DNA from: Gemmatimonadaceae bacterium
GTDB taxonomy: Bacteria; Gemmatimonadota; Gemmatimonadetes; Gemmatimonadales; Gemmatimonadaceae
Direction of reading: 5' to 3'
NCBI GenBank assembly: GCA_013813605.1
Contig: JACCRL010000152.1
Location: forward strand, 1-8,948
DNA: 8,948 nt
Every line of letters starts with the position of its first letter. Position 1 is the first letter of the stretch. Shown piece after piece: positions 1 to 6,098 of this stretch. The notes below the pieces were generated by a model, which was not told the DNA's origin, did not search any database, and saw only the letters and a program-made list of their open reading frames with translations. The position numbers and the translations under genes were made by a program.

Positions 1-361
1 CGTTCCTCCGCTTCGGCGCGGCGAGCAGCGCCGATATCGGCGCCGGTCGCACCGCGAACGATCCCGGGTTGTGCTCCCGCCATTCCGCCACGACTCCCCG
101 GCGCCTGAGCGCCGCCAGCAGGCTGCGAATTGCTTCCCGTACCGGAGAGACGCCGCCGGGGCTGTTGTTACCGCGGCCGGTGATGAGGAGAACTTCCTTC
201 GAACCCTGCACCTGCTTCTCTCTCAGCCAGGCTTCAGCTCGAAAGCGCGCGTCGGCAGCGGTGGGAAGAGATTCGCGCAGATTCAGGATCTGCGCCGCGC
301 CGAACGCCGCTTCGTCGAGTGCCTTCCATACCGCCTCGAGTGGCGCTTTACCTGATGGCAT
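1..361 (-). CDS. Smr-domain protein, 3' end truncated by window edge
   Basis: An open frame starts at ATG 361 and runs off the left edge after 120 codons (MPSGKAPLEAVWKALDEA...), with no stop seen. Residues about 25-112 resemble an Smr (MutS2 C-terminal-like) domain: a beta strand with LNLR (27-30), a helix, the strand EVLLITGRG (56-64), then PVREAIRSLLAAL (73-85) and a strand followed by a short tail. Smr proteins bind nucleic acids and some are endonucleases acting on branched DNA or on mRNA of collided ribosomes. The classical LDxH and HGxG motifs here read LNLR and TGRG, so both usual histidines are absent and nuclease activity is doubtful. The ATG lies inside the 3' end of the phosphatase gene (14-bp overlap) with no clear Shine-Dalgarno, which suggests translational coupling. 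The family call is from fold pattern and moderate; the function is unknown. Confidence 0.62.
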   Translation of the reverse strand, partial: MPSGKAPLEAVWKALDEAAFGAAQILNLRESLPTAADARFRAEAWLREKQVQGSKEVLLITGRGNNSPGGVSPVREAIRSLLAALRRRGVVAEWREHNPGSFAVRPAPISALLAAPKRRN

Positions 362-1997
362 TGCGCAGCACGCGTCCATCCAGCCTTTCGGAGGGAGTCA
401 CGCGCAGGACCGCGGCGAGTGTCGGCGCCATGTCCACGACGGCCGCAAACTCGGTGTTGCGTCCAGCGCGGAACGGGCGGCCGTAGAAAAGGATCGGCAC
501 TCTCGCATCGTGGTCGTTCGGGCTTCCGTGCTGCGCGTAGCTGCCTGGACCCCACATGTTGAATGGCGCGAGCGAAACCACGAGCGAGGCGACTGTCTCG
601 TCCGCAAATACGTGCAGCCAGCGCCGCGCAACCGCGTCGTTGACTGTGTCACGCGCCGCCAGCTCGCTGATGCGGTCGGCCCGCGCCACACCCGGAATTC
701 TCATCAGGCTGGTGCGCAGCGCCTCGATCACGGAGTCCGGCTTGAGCCCCGCCGCGGTCACCGCGCTTCGGTCGAGGGAGAGCACTCCGGGCTCGAACGA
801 GAAACCGGCGCCCCGCATGACTCCGCTCGCGATGCGGAACGGATGCCCGGGAACGCCAGCGGCGGAGAGCGATGCGCTCAGCTGCTCGAATGCGGGACGG
901 ACATCTACACGCCTCGCGCCGGTATTCGCGTCGTAGCCGCGCACTTCCGGAAAGGGTGTCAGTCCGTGATCTGCCGTCAGCGCGAATACCACGTCTCGCT
1001 CACGCCGCATCCTGAACAGCGAATCCATGAACACGCCGATGAAGCGGTCGAGGCGCAGCACCTGGTCGTGCACTTCACGCGAATCGGGCCCGTACTGGTG
1101 CCCGATTGCATCCGTCGCCGAGAGGGAGATGGCAAGCACGTCAGTGTGTGGGCCGGCGCCCAGTCTCATCGCGCGCACGCCGGCAAGCGCCAGCTGAAGC
1201 GTCGCTTCATCCATCCACGGAAAGCCGGGAAGTGCGCGCGCCGCCAGGTCGGCGGTCTGGGGCATGTAGTGCGGGAACGTGTACGACTGCCCTTCACTCT
1301 CTATCGGAACGCTGTCAGGCTCGGCATACGCTGAAGCAGGGAGCAGCGTCGTCCACGCCCTGCCCGCGTGACTCTGCGGGATCCGCCGTGCGTTGAACGC
1401 GCGAACCCACGACGGCAGCGCCGCGCCGTAATAGTCGCTCGTCGTAAAGGTGCCATTGGACGAATACCAGAAGACCGACTGCTTCGATTTTCCGATCGGC
1501 AGAATCGCGCCGCGGTCCTTGCGTGATACGGAAAGCGCGCGCGTGCGACTGTCCTTTGCGATCAGCCAGTCCGTCAGCGTCGTGCCGATAAACCGGAACG
1601 GCGATGCGGCGAGACCCCCGGCTTCGATCAGCCTTGCCGCCGTATCGCCGACGCCATGAATGTTGGACGTGATGCCGTTGTTCACGGGATACCGTCCCGA
1701 CATCGTCGCGGAATGTCCGGGCGCGGTCTCCGTCGCGGCGTGATCCTGATATCCATTGGAAAAGTACGCGCCGCCGCGGTAAAGACGGCCGAGTCCGCCG
1801 GTGAGTTGTCTCTCGAAGCGCTGGAAGTAATCCGGCCGCAAGGCGTCGACGGTGATGAATACAACGAGCGTCGGCGTGCGTCCCGCTGATCCGGCGCGGG
1901 CTTGCGCCGCGAGCGGGAGGCCCGCGCCCAGCAGCGCCAGCAGCGTCGCACATCCCAGTCGGAAAATCATCAGTGTCGTCTCGGCTGTCGAAATCAT
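348..1997 (-). CDS. PafA-like secreted alkaline phosphatase (alkaline phosphatase superfamily)
   Basis: Predicted zinc-dependent phosphomonoesterase exported from the cytoplasm, 549 aa from the chosen start. A signal peptide covers about residues 1-35 (MIFRLGC... hydrophobic core ...AAQARA). Metal ligands of the superfamily are visible: D51 (ITVDALRPDY), D296 and H300 (TDAIGH), D343 and H344 (ADHG), H490 (QHGSPND). The Thr nucleophile is T91 in TETAPGH. N112, and K160/R162 in KDRGAILP, correspond in order and spacing to N100, K162 and R164 of PafA, the residues that bind the phosphoryl group of monoesters. This favours a phosphatase over a diesterase of the NPP type. ATG 1997 is chosen because it forms an ATGA overlap with the upstream lipoprotein stop. 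ATG 1970 is an alternative giving a more standard signal peptide, and a longer frame back to 2057 is less likely. Physiological substrate unknown. Confidence 0.87.
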   Translation of the reverse strand: MISTAETTLMIFRLGCATLLALLGAGLPLAAQARAGSAGRTPTLVVFITVDALRPDYFQRFERQLTGGLGRLYRGGAYFSNGYQDHAATETAPGHSATMSGRYPVNNGITSNIHGVGDTAARLIEAGGLAASPFRFIGTTLTDWLIAKDSRTRALSVSRKDRGAILPIGKSKQSVFWYSSNGTFTTSDYYGAALPSWVRAFNARRIPQSHAGRAWTTLLPASAYAEPDSVPIESEGQSYTFPHYMPQTADLAARALPGFPWMDEATLQLALAGVRAMRLGAGPHTDVLAISLSATDAIGHQYGPDSREVHDQVLRLDRFIGVFMDSLFRMRRERDVVFALTADHGLTPFPEVRGYDANTGARRVDVRPAFEQLSASLSAAGVPGHPFRIASGVMRGAGFSFEPGVLSLDRSAVTAAGLKPDSVIEALRTSLMRIPGVARADRISELAARDTVNDAVARRWLHVFADETVASLVVSLAPFNMWGPGSYAQHGSPNDHDARVPILFYGRPFRAGRNTEFAAVVDMAPTLAAVLRVTPSERLDGRVLRNAIR

Positions 1998-2482
1998 TTG
2001 CACCGCGCTGGCGCGCCGGGCACGAGGCCGAATGCCGTCGTTACGGCGATGCGCCAACCTTCTCGCGTCTTCACGAAAATCCGCTCTGACACTCCGCTCG
2101 ATGTGGTGTCGTTCTGGGTGACCGTGTAGCAGTAAGTGCCGTACACGACGCCCGGAGCGATGGGAAGCACTTTGAGGCCGCGGGCGACGAGCGTGTCAGG
2201 CCAGGTGGAATCGCGCCTCGCACTCCAGTTCTCGAATCCGAGGAGCATCCCACCCGGTCCGTTCCTGCCGAGGGCGGGGGTCTGCAGATAGGTAGCGAGG
2301 TACCGCGGCCGGTCGCGGCCGTGAATGGCGGCGATGTTCTCCTCGAACAGGCGCATCGCGGCGACGCTGTCTGCCCCTGCATTGCCCGCCGCTGAATATG
2401 CGTGTGGCGGCATCGCGCACGCGCCAACGACTCCCGCCAGTGCCATCGCCCGCACGAGACGCATTCCATCGCTGCTCATCAT
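1994..2482 (-). CDS. NTF2/SnoaL-like (DUF4440-type) lipoprotein
   Basis: A 162-aa protein with an N-terminal lipoprotein signal: basic MRLVRAM, hydrophobic run, then lipobox VGAC with Cys22 as the predicted lipidated residue. The mature part has the alternating helix/strand pattern of NTF2-like domains: helix DSVAAMRLFEENIAAIHGRD (38-57), a central FENW segment, and C-terminal strands PGVVYGTYCYTV (110-121), ERIFVKTREGWRIAVTTAFG (133-152). Such domains are small ligand-binding or enzymatic cones; no catalytic residues can be assigned here. C118 and C161 could form a disulfide in the periplasm. The frame could also start at ATG 2479 or ATG 2464 (MRLVRAM...), neither with a convincing Shine-Dalgarno. 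Its stop overlaps the phosphatase start (ATGA), so the two are probably co-translated and co-localised at the envelope. It lies 52 bp after argD, so it may be read through from the arg operon or have its own promoter; no clear one is visible. Confidence 0.72.
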   Translation of the reverse strand: MMSSDGMRLVRAMALAGVVGACAMPPHAYSAAGNAGADSVAAMRLFEENIAAIHGRDRPRYLATYLQTPALGRNGPGGMLLGFENWSARRDSTWPDTLVARGLKVLPIAPGVVYGTYCYTVTQNDTTSSGVSERIFVKTREGWRIAVTTAFGLVPGAPARCK

Positions 2483-2534
2483 TCCGATATGTTAACCGCG
2501 CGCACTGGAAACGGCGACACTTGGCGCACGACGG

Positions 2535-3752
2535 TCAGGTAACGAGCGCCTTCTCCAGAATCGAGAGGCCGCGCGCCAGATCGTCCCTGCTCATGATGAG
2601 CGGAGGCAGCAACCGGATGGTGTGCTCGCCGGCGGTGAGCATGAGCAGCCCAAGATCCCAACCGCGGCGGACGATCTCACCTGCGGGCTCGACGACATCC
2701 ATCCCCCAGATGTACCCCACACCCCGCACCGCCCTGACACGTCCCGATCGCTGCGCGATGTCCTGGAGCTCACGCTGCATCCACTCCCCATTGCTGCGCA
2801 CCGCGGCAAGCAGGGTAGGGTCCGCGAGCCGACGCACTACGTGCGCGGCAACCGTTGCCACCAGTGGCCCGCCACCGAAGGTGGTGCCGTGATCCCCCGG
2901 CTGCATCGACTCGGCGATGCGTGCGTTTACGAGCACCGCTCCCATCGGAAGTCCTCCGGCCAGCGGCTTCGCGAGCGTGACCATGTCAGGAACCACACCC
3001 GCGTGCTCGTACGCGAAAAGGCTGCCCGTTCTCCCCAATCCGCACTGGATCTCGTCGAATATCAGCGCGATGTCCCGCTGCTCGGTCAGCTCGCGCAGTC
3101 CCCGCAAAAACTCTTTTTCGAGGACACGGACTCCGCCCTCTCCCTGCACCGGCTCGACGATCACGGCGGCAACGCTCTCTTCGTCGAGCACCGTCGCAAG
3201 CTCGGTGAGATCCCGCTCGCAGATGGAAACGCCGCCAGCGAGCGGGCGGAACGGCGCACGGTAGGAGGGACGGTCGGTTGCGGCAAGCGATGCGAAGAGA
3301 CGCCCGTGAAACCCGCCGCGCAGCGCGACGATATCCGTCTTCGCCGGATGGATGCTCCGCGCCCAGCGGCGCGCAAACTTGAACGCGCCTTCATTCGCTT
3401 CCGCGCCCGAGTTGCAGAAAAAGATCTTCGAGGCAAACGAAAGCTCGACGAGCAGCGCAGCGAGTTCTTCGCCCGGCGCCGTTCGATAGAGGTTCGAGGT
3501 GTGAATGAGACCCGTCGCGAGCGCATCCCTGATCGCCGTCTCGATTCCGTCATCACCGTATCCGAGGGCGTTGACGGCGATACCGCTAGCAAGGTCGAGG
3601 TAGCGCTTCCCCGCACTGTCGATCAGCTCCATGCCTTCGCCGCGCACGAACTCCATCGGCGCTCTCTTGTACGTACCCAGAATTGCGGAATCCGCGACTG
3701 CGGGCACTGCGGAAACGAGGTGCTCGGGGAGCGGTACCGCGACCGTCGTCAT
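2535..3752 (-). CDS. argD: acetylornithine aminotransferase
   Basis: PLP-dependent class III aminotransferase, 405 aa, the usual ArgD length. It converts N-acyl-glutamate semialdehyde plus glutamate to N-acyl-ornithine and 2-oxoglutarate in the cytoplasm. Visible motifs in order: YLDLASGIAVNALGY (51-65), FFCNSGAEANEGAFKFAR (111-128) for the phosphate cup, GFHGR (147-151), EPVQGEGG (200-207), IFDEIQCGLGRTG (231-243) with D233 contacting the pyridine nitrogen, and the Schiff-base lysine K262 in LAKPLAGGLPMGA. The segment GTTFGGGPL (289-297) and R380 in IRLLPPL complete the active site. The start overlaps the argB stop by ATGA, so it is translationally coupled. ArgD enzymes often also act as succinyldiaminopimelate aminotransferase (DapC), which cannot be excluded. 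The argC/argB neighbours make the arginine role firm. Confidence 0.96.
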   Translation of the reverse strand: MTTVAVPLPEHLVSAVPAVADSAILGTYKRAPMEFVRGEGMELIDSAGKRYLDLASGIAVNALGYGDDGIETAIRDALATGLIHTSNLYRTAPGEELAALLVELSFASKIFFCNSGAEANEGAFKFARRWARSIHPAKTDIVALRGGFHGRLFASLAATDRPSYRAPFRPLAGGVSICERDLTELATVLDEESVAAVIVEPVQGEGGVRVLEKEFLRGLRELTEQRDIALIFDEIQCGLGRTGSLFAYEHAGVVPDMVTLAKPLAGGLPMGAVLVNARIAESMQPGDHGTTFGGGPLVATVAAHVVRRLADPTLLAAVRSNGEWMQRELQDIAQRSGRVRAVRGVGYIWGMDVVEPAGEIVRRGWDLGLLMLTAGEHTIRLLPPLIMSRDDLARGLSILEKALVT

Positions 3753-4516
3753 GATGCGACGCCCGCTGACTGGGTGATCAGGGTTCCGCGCTCCGGATCG
3801 CCCAGACCAGTCACGTCGCAGATGCGCACGCGCTCGACCCCGCCGGCAAGAGCCCGCTCGGCGGCTTGGAGCTTGGCAACCATTCCTCCCGCCGCCGTCC
3901 CGCTCGCGATGAGCTCACGCGCCCGCTCAGCATCGAGCGTCGTGATTGGCATTCCATCATCGCCGTAAACTCCCTCGACATCCGAGATGAAAAGCAGCTC
4001 CTGCGCGTTGAGGGCGCTCGCGATCGCCGCTGCGGCGTCGTCGCCGTTTACGTTGAGCGCGCCGCCATCGACGGTCGAGACATCGAAGGCAACGGGCGAG
4101 ATGACGGGAAGGACGCGGGCCCGCAGCAGCATCGTCAGCAGTGCCAGATTGATGTCGATTGGCTCACCGACATGGCCGAGCGAGTCCATGTCGATCGGCT
4201 CGGCGCCGATGAGACGGTTGTCCTCTCCCGAGAGTCCGAGCGCCGGAGCTCCGGCGGCGATGAACGCATTGACGAGCCTCTTGTTGACGCTCCCCGAGAG
4301 GATCATGCGCAGCAGCTCGATGTCGTTCCCGGTCGTGACGCGCCGGCCATCCACGAATTGCGTTTCCCTTCCCAGCGCGCGCTGCATCGCCGAGACCTCT
4401 TCACCGCCGCCGTGCACGACGCAGAGCCTACCGGGGCTCGCGTCCCACGCTTCGGCAATCGCGGCCGCCAGTTGCGGAGACGACTGCGCCCTGCCGCCCA
4501 GCTTCAGGACGCGCAT
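3749..4516 (-). CDS. argB: acetylglutamate kinase
   Basis: Amino-acid kinase family, 255 aa. It phosphorylates the gamma-carboxylate of N-acyl-glutamate with ATP, the second step of arginine synthesis. Seen: the N-terminal lysine motif MRVLKLGG (K5), substrate/ATP loop VHGGGEE (34-40), FVDGRRVT (54-61), GSVNKRLV (75-82), GLSGEDNRLI (94-103), NVNGDDAAAAIA (155-166) with D159 at the catalytic Asp position, SDVEGVYG (178-185), and GGMVAKLQAA (210-219) with K215. The protein begins directly at the first beta strand, lacking the N-terminal helix of arginine-inhibited hexameric kinases, so it resembles the short arginine-insensitive E. coli type; this is inference. I use ATG 4516, which shares one base with the argC TGA (TGATG); a TTG one codon earlier is the alternative. 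Confidence 0.95.
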   Translation of the reverse strand: MRVLKLGGRAQSSPQLAAAIAEAWDASPGRLCVVHGGGEEVSAMQRALGRETQFVDGRRVTTGNDIELLRMILSGSVNKRLVNAFIAAGAPALGLSGEDNRLIGAEPIDMDSLGHVGEPIDINLALLTMLLRARVLPVISPVAFDVSTVDGGALNVNGDDAAAAIASALNAQELLFISDVEGVYGDDGMPITTLDAERARELIASGTAAGGMVAKLQAAERALAGGVERVRICDVTGLGDPERGTLITQSAGVAS

Positions 4517-5484
4517 CAAAGCGGGAGTCCAGTGCGCTCTTCAATTCCGAGCAGCACGTTTGCGTTCTGTATCGCCTGGCCGGCGGCGCCCTTGATGAGG
4601 TTGTCGATTGCGGCGATGACGATCACCGTCGGCTGGCGCAGGTTCTCCGCCATCGTTGCGCTGATGCGGACGACGTTCCGGCGCACCACGTCGCGGAGCG
4701 TCGGCGGTGTGTCGCTGATCTCGATGAAAGGTTCGGTACCGTAATGCTTCCGCCAGATGGAGGCTGGATCGGCGATAGAGCGCGTCAGCGGGATCGTGAT
4801 GGTAGCGAGGATCCCGCGCGCAACCGGCAGCAGGTGGGGCGTAAACAGGATGTCGTTGCCCTTCCCGCCGAGCTTTTGCACCATCGCCTGCATCTCCGGC
4901 AGGTGGCGGTGCGCATTGCCGACGGCGTAGGCACGGAAATCCTCGGCGAGCTCCGCGAACATCAGCTCATGCCGCGCGCCGTACCCGGCACCCGTCACAC
5001 CGCTGGCGGCAGAAATGTTGATCACGCCACCGGGAAGTACCAGAGCTTCGCGGAAGAGGGGGGCGACACCGAGGAGGATTGCGGTCGGATAGCAGCCGGG
5101 GTTGGCGATAACCTCGGAGCCAGGAATCTCATCCCGCACGAGCTCAGTCAGGCCGTAGGGCGCCCGCGTGCCGGTGGCGTTCGTTCCGGGGCGGAAATCC
5201 GCGGACAGGTCGACGACCCTCGCTCCGGCCCCGCGCGCGTTGGCAACCCAAGCCGCGGATGCTCCATGCGGCAGCGCCGAGAACACGACTTCGGCACTGC
5301 CAAGCGGTGCGTCTTCCGGGGCGAAGAAGGTGACCTCTTCCCCCGCGAACCGCGCGCGGTGCCCGCGCTGCTCGTTGGCGGATGCGAAGACGAGGTCCAG
5401 GCCGGGGTGTGCCGCGGCCAGCGCGCACAGCTCCCTGCCCGCGTAACCACTCGCCCCCAACACTCCCACCGGAACTTTATGCAT
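4516..5484 (-). CDS. argC: N-acetyl-gamma-glutamyl-phosphate reductase
   Basis: NADPH-dependent reductase, 322 aa, making N-acyl-glutamate 5-semialdehyde from the ArgB product. Seen: dinucleotide-binding GASGYAG (10-16) in an N-terminal Rossmann fold, SALPHGAS (69-76), VDLSADFR (91-98), the catalytic cysteine C131 in ANPGCYPTA, the SAASGVTGAG segment (158-167), the general-acid histidine in HRHLPE (192-197), and C-terminal AIDNLIKGAAGQAIQN (292-307). It is the first gene of the leftward argCBD unit. ATG 5484 gives the canonical N-terminus (MHKVPVGVLGASGY). No Shine-Dalgarno precedes it. Instead, a candidate -10 lies so close that transcription would begin at the A of the start codon, so the mRNA may be leaderless. 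The start codon is also inside the candidate ArgR operator. Confidence 0.96.
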   Translation of the reverse strand: MHKVPVGVLGASGYAGRELCALAAAHPGLDLVFASANEQRGHRARFAGEEVTFFAPEDAPLGSAEVVFSALPHGASAAWVANARGAGARVVDLSADFRPGTNATGTRAPYGLTELVRDEIPGSEVIANPGCYPTAILLGVAPLFREALVLPGGVINISAASGVTGAGYGARHELMFAELAEDFRAYAVGNAHRHLPEMQAMVQKLGGKGNDILFTPHLLPVARGILATITIPLTRSIADPASIWRKHYGTEPFIEISDTPPTLRDVVRRNVVRISATMAENLRQPTVIVIAAIDNLIKGAAGQAIQNANVLLGIEERTGLPL

Positions 5485-5506
5485 TATGTATGCATAACAT
5501 TACACA
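5468..5506. promoter_or_regulatory. candidate ArgR operator (paired ARG boxes) at argC start
   Basis: This AT-rich island in a GC-rich region holds a perfect inverted repeat, TTATGCAT-N5-ATGCATAA (5477-5497, minus-strand reading). Aligned to the ARG-box consensus WNTGAATWWWWATTCANW, one box at 5489-5506 (TGTGTAATGTTATGCATA) matches 12 of 16 defined positions. A second at 5468-5485 (AATGCATAAAGTTCCGGT) matches 11 of 16. They are separated by exactly 3 bp, the spacing of paired ARG boxes in enterobacterial operators. The pair covers the -10, +1 and start codon of argC, so binding should block transcription. argR is the adjacent divergent gene. Confidence 0.55.
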
Positions 5507-5519
5507 GACTCCGCGTCAA
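5491..5519 (-). promoter_or_regulatory. candidate argCBD promoter (leaderless)
   Basis: On the minus strand TTGACG (5514-5519) is followed after 17 nt by TATGCA (5491-5496). The -35 matches sigma70 5 of 6 positions; the -10 is weaker (TAT plus mismatches). Six nucleotides separate the -10 from the argC ATG at 5484, the normal -10 to +1 distance, so +1 would coincide with the start codon. The same TTGACG occurs before argG with the same spacing. This is a sequence prediction only. Confidence 0.5.
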
Positions 5520-5552
5520 CGATCCCTGCCTCTCGCGGAACTGTCCGGGCAG

Positions 5553-5561
5553 TGGTAGACT
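5553..5561 (+). promoter_or_regulatory. candidate extended -10 promoter of argR
   Basis: TGGTAGACT fits the extended -10 form TGnTAnnnT. No good -35 is visible at 16-18 bp upstream. With a normal 6-9 nt distance, transcription would start within 0-3 nt of the argR ATG at 5571, giving a leaderless or nearly leaderless mRNA. The site is about 50 bp from the argC ARG boxes, so ArgR bound there need not occlude it. Confidence 0.35.
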
Positions 5562-5570
5562 GTGGGTTCA

Positions 5571-6032
5571 ATGGCCAACAAGCGCGAGCGGCACGACACG
5601 ATTCTGGAGATCATCGACGCGCGGGTCGTCAGCAGCCAGGAGGATCTGCGCAAGCTGCTGCTCCAGCGCGGCTGGGACGTGACGCAGGCAACGCTCTCCA
5701 GGGACCTGCGCGAGCTAAGGCTCGCCCGCGTCCCCACCCCCGCAGGCGCGCGCTACGCCGTTACGGACGGCAATATCGAGGAAAGCCGCGCCGCGCTCGA
5801 CACGCTGCTGCCCCAGCTCTATCTGAGGGTGGACGGAGTGAGCGAGATGATCGTTCTCCGCACCGTGCCCGGCGGTGCCCAACCGATTGCCGCCGCCCTG
5901 GACGGAGAGGGATGGTCGGACATTCTGGGTACGGTCGGGGGCGACGACACGATACTCATCATCTGCCGCTCGGTTGCCGCGCGCGACCGGGTGTTGCGGC
6001 GCCTCCGCTCGATGGCCGGAGAGCCCGGATAG
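5571..6032 (+). CDS. argR: arginine repressor
   Basis: ArgR/AhrC family transcriptional regulator, 153 aa, the usual size. The N-terminal winged helix-turn-helix spans about 1-65: SSQEDLRKLLLQRG (21-34), recognition helix region TQATLSRDLRELRL (38-51), and wing VPTPAGARYAV (54-64). The C-terminal arginine-binding/oligomerisation domain (about 78-148) has LRTVPGGAQPIAAALD (96-111) and the GTVGGDDTILIIC motif (120-132). D125 and D126 correspond to the Asp pair that contacts L-arginine across the trimer interface in E. coli ArgR. Hexamers bind ARG boxes when arginine is abundant. It sits between the two arg blocks, facing away from argC, 66 bp before argG. ATG 5571 is preferred; an in-frame GTG at 5562 would add three residues. 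No clear Shine-Dalgarno is present. Confidence 0.95.
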   Translation: MANKRERHDTILEIIDARVVSSQEDLRKLLLQRGWDVTQATLSRDLRELRLARVPTPAGARYAVTDGNIEESRAALDTLLPQLYLRVDGVSEMIVLRTVPGGAQPIAAALDGEGWSDILGTVGGDDTILIICRSVAARDRVLRRLRSMAGEPG

Positions 6033-6036
6033 AGTA

Positions 6037-6065
6037 TTGACGGGGGCCGCCTGACCGATTAAATA
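6037..6065 (+). promoter_or_regulatory. candidate argGH promoter
   Basis: TTGACG (6037-6042) lies 17 bp upstream of TAAATA (6060-6065) in the argR-argG gap. The -10 could be shifted by a base (TTAAAT). The predicted start near 6072 leaves a leader of about 27 nt containing a modest GGGA (6090-6093) ribosome site 5 nt before the argG ATG. The hexamer and spacing match those found before argC. Prediction only. Confidence 0.5.
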
Positions 6066-6092
6066 TTCATTACTACTGAATAGTTATCCGGG
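6054..6092. promoter_or_regulatory. candidate ArgR operator (paired ARG boxes) before argG
   Basis: Two 18-bp sites fit WNTGAATWWWWATTCANW. Box 1 at 6054-6071 (ACCGATTAAATATTCATT) matches 14 of 16 defined positions, with a perfect ATTCA half-site. Box 2 at 6075-6092 (ACTGAATAGTTATCCGGG) matches 12 of 16, with a perfect TGAAT half-site. The spacer is ACT, exactly the 3 bp typical of tandem ARG boxes. The pair overlaps the candidate -10, +1 and ribosome site of argG, so a repressing role is expected. This is the better of the two operators in the window. Confidence 0.68.
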
Positions 6093-6098
6093 ATCCTC

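Noticed and set aside
69..1334. Plus-strand open frame of 421 codons opposite the phosphatase
   Set aside because: The opposite strand carries a protein with a complete set of catalytic motifs. The antisense translation is Arg/His/Ala-rich without recognisable motifs, a normal shadow at high GC.
2483..2534. Possible promoter (TTAACAT-like -10) before the lipoprotein gene
   Set aside because: No -35 at proper spacing could be identified; the match is too weak to list as a feature.
2622..3968. Plus-strand open frame of 448 codons opposite argD/argB
   Set aside because: It spans two well-supported minus-strand genes and their junction and shows no domain; it results from third-position GC bias.
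3749..5484. Lysine (LysW-dependent) rather than arginine pathway for the kinase/reductase/aminotransferase set
   Set aside because: No LysW/ArgW-like small carrier protein gene is present, and argR, argG and argH are immediately adjacent.
3866..5682. Long plus-strand open frames opposite argB and argC
   Set aside because: They are antisense to canonical ArgB/ArgC, with low-complexity Arg-rich translations and no ribosome sites.
5710..5725. GCGAGC-TAAG-GCTCGC hairpin within argR
   Set aside because: A six-base GC stem arises easily in this composition, sits in the conserved RELRLAR coding stretch, and has no T-run.
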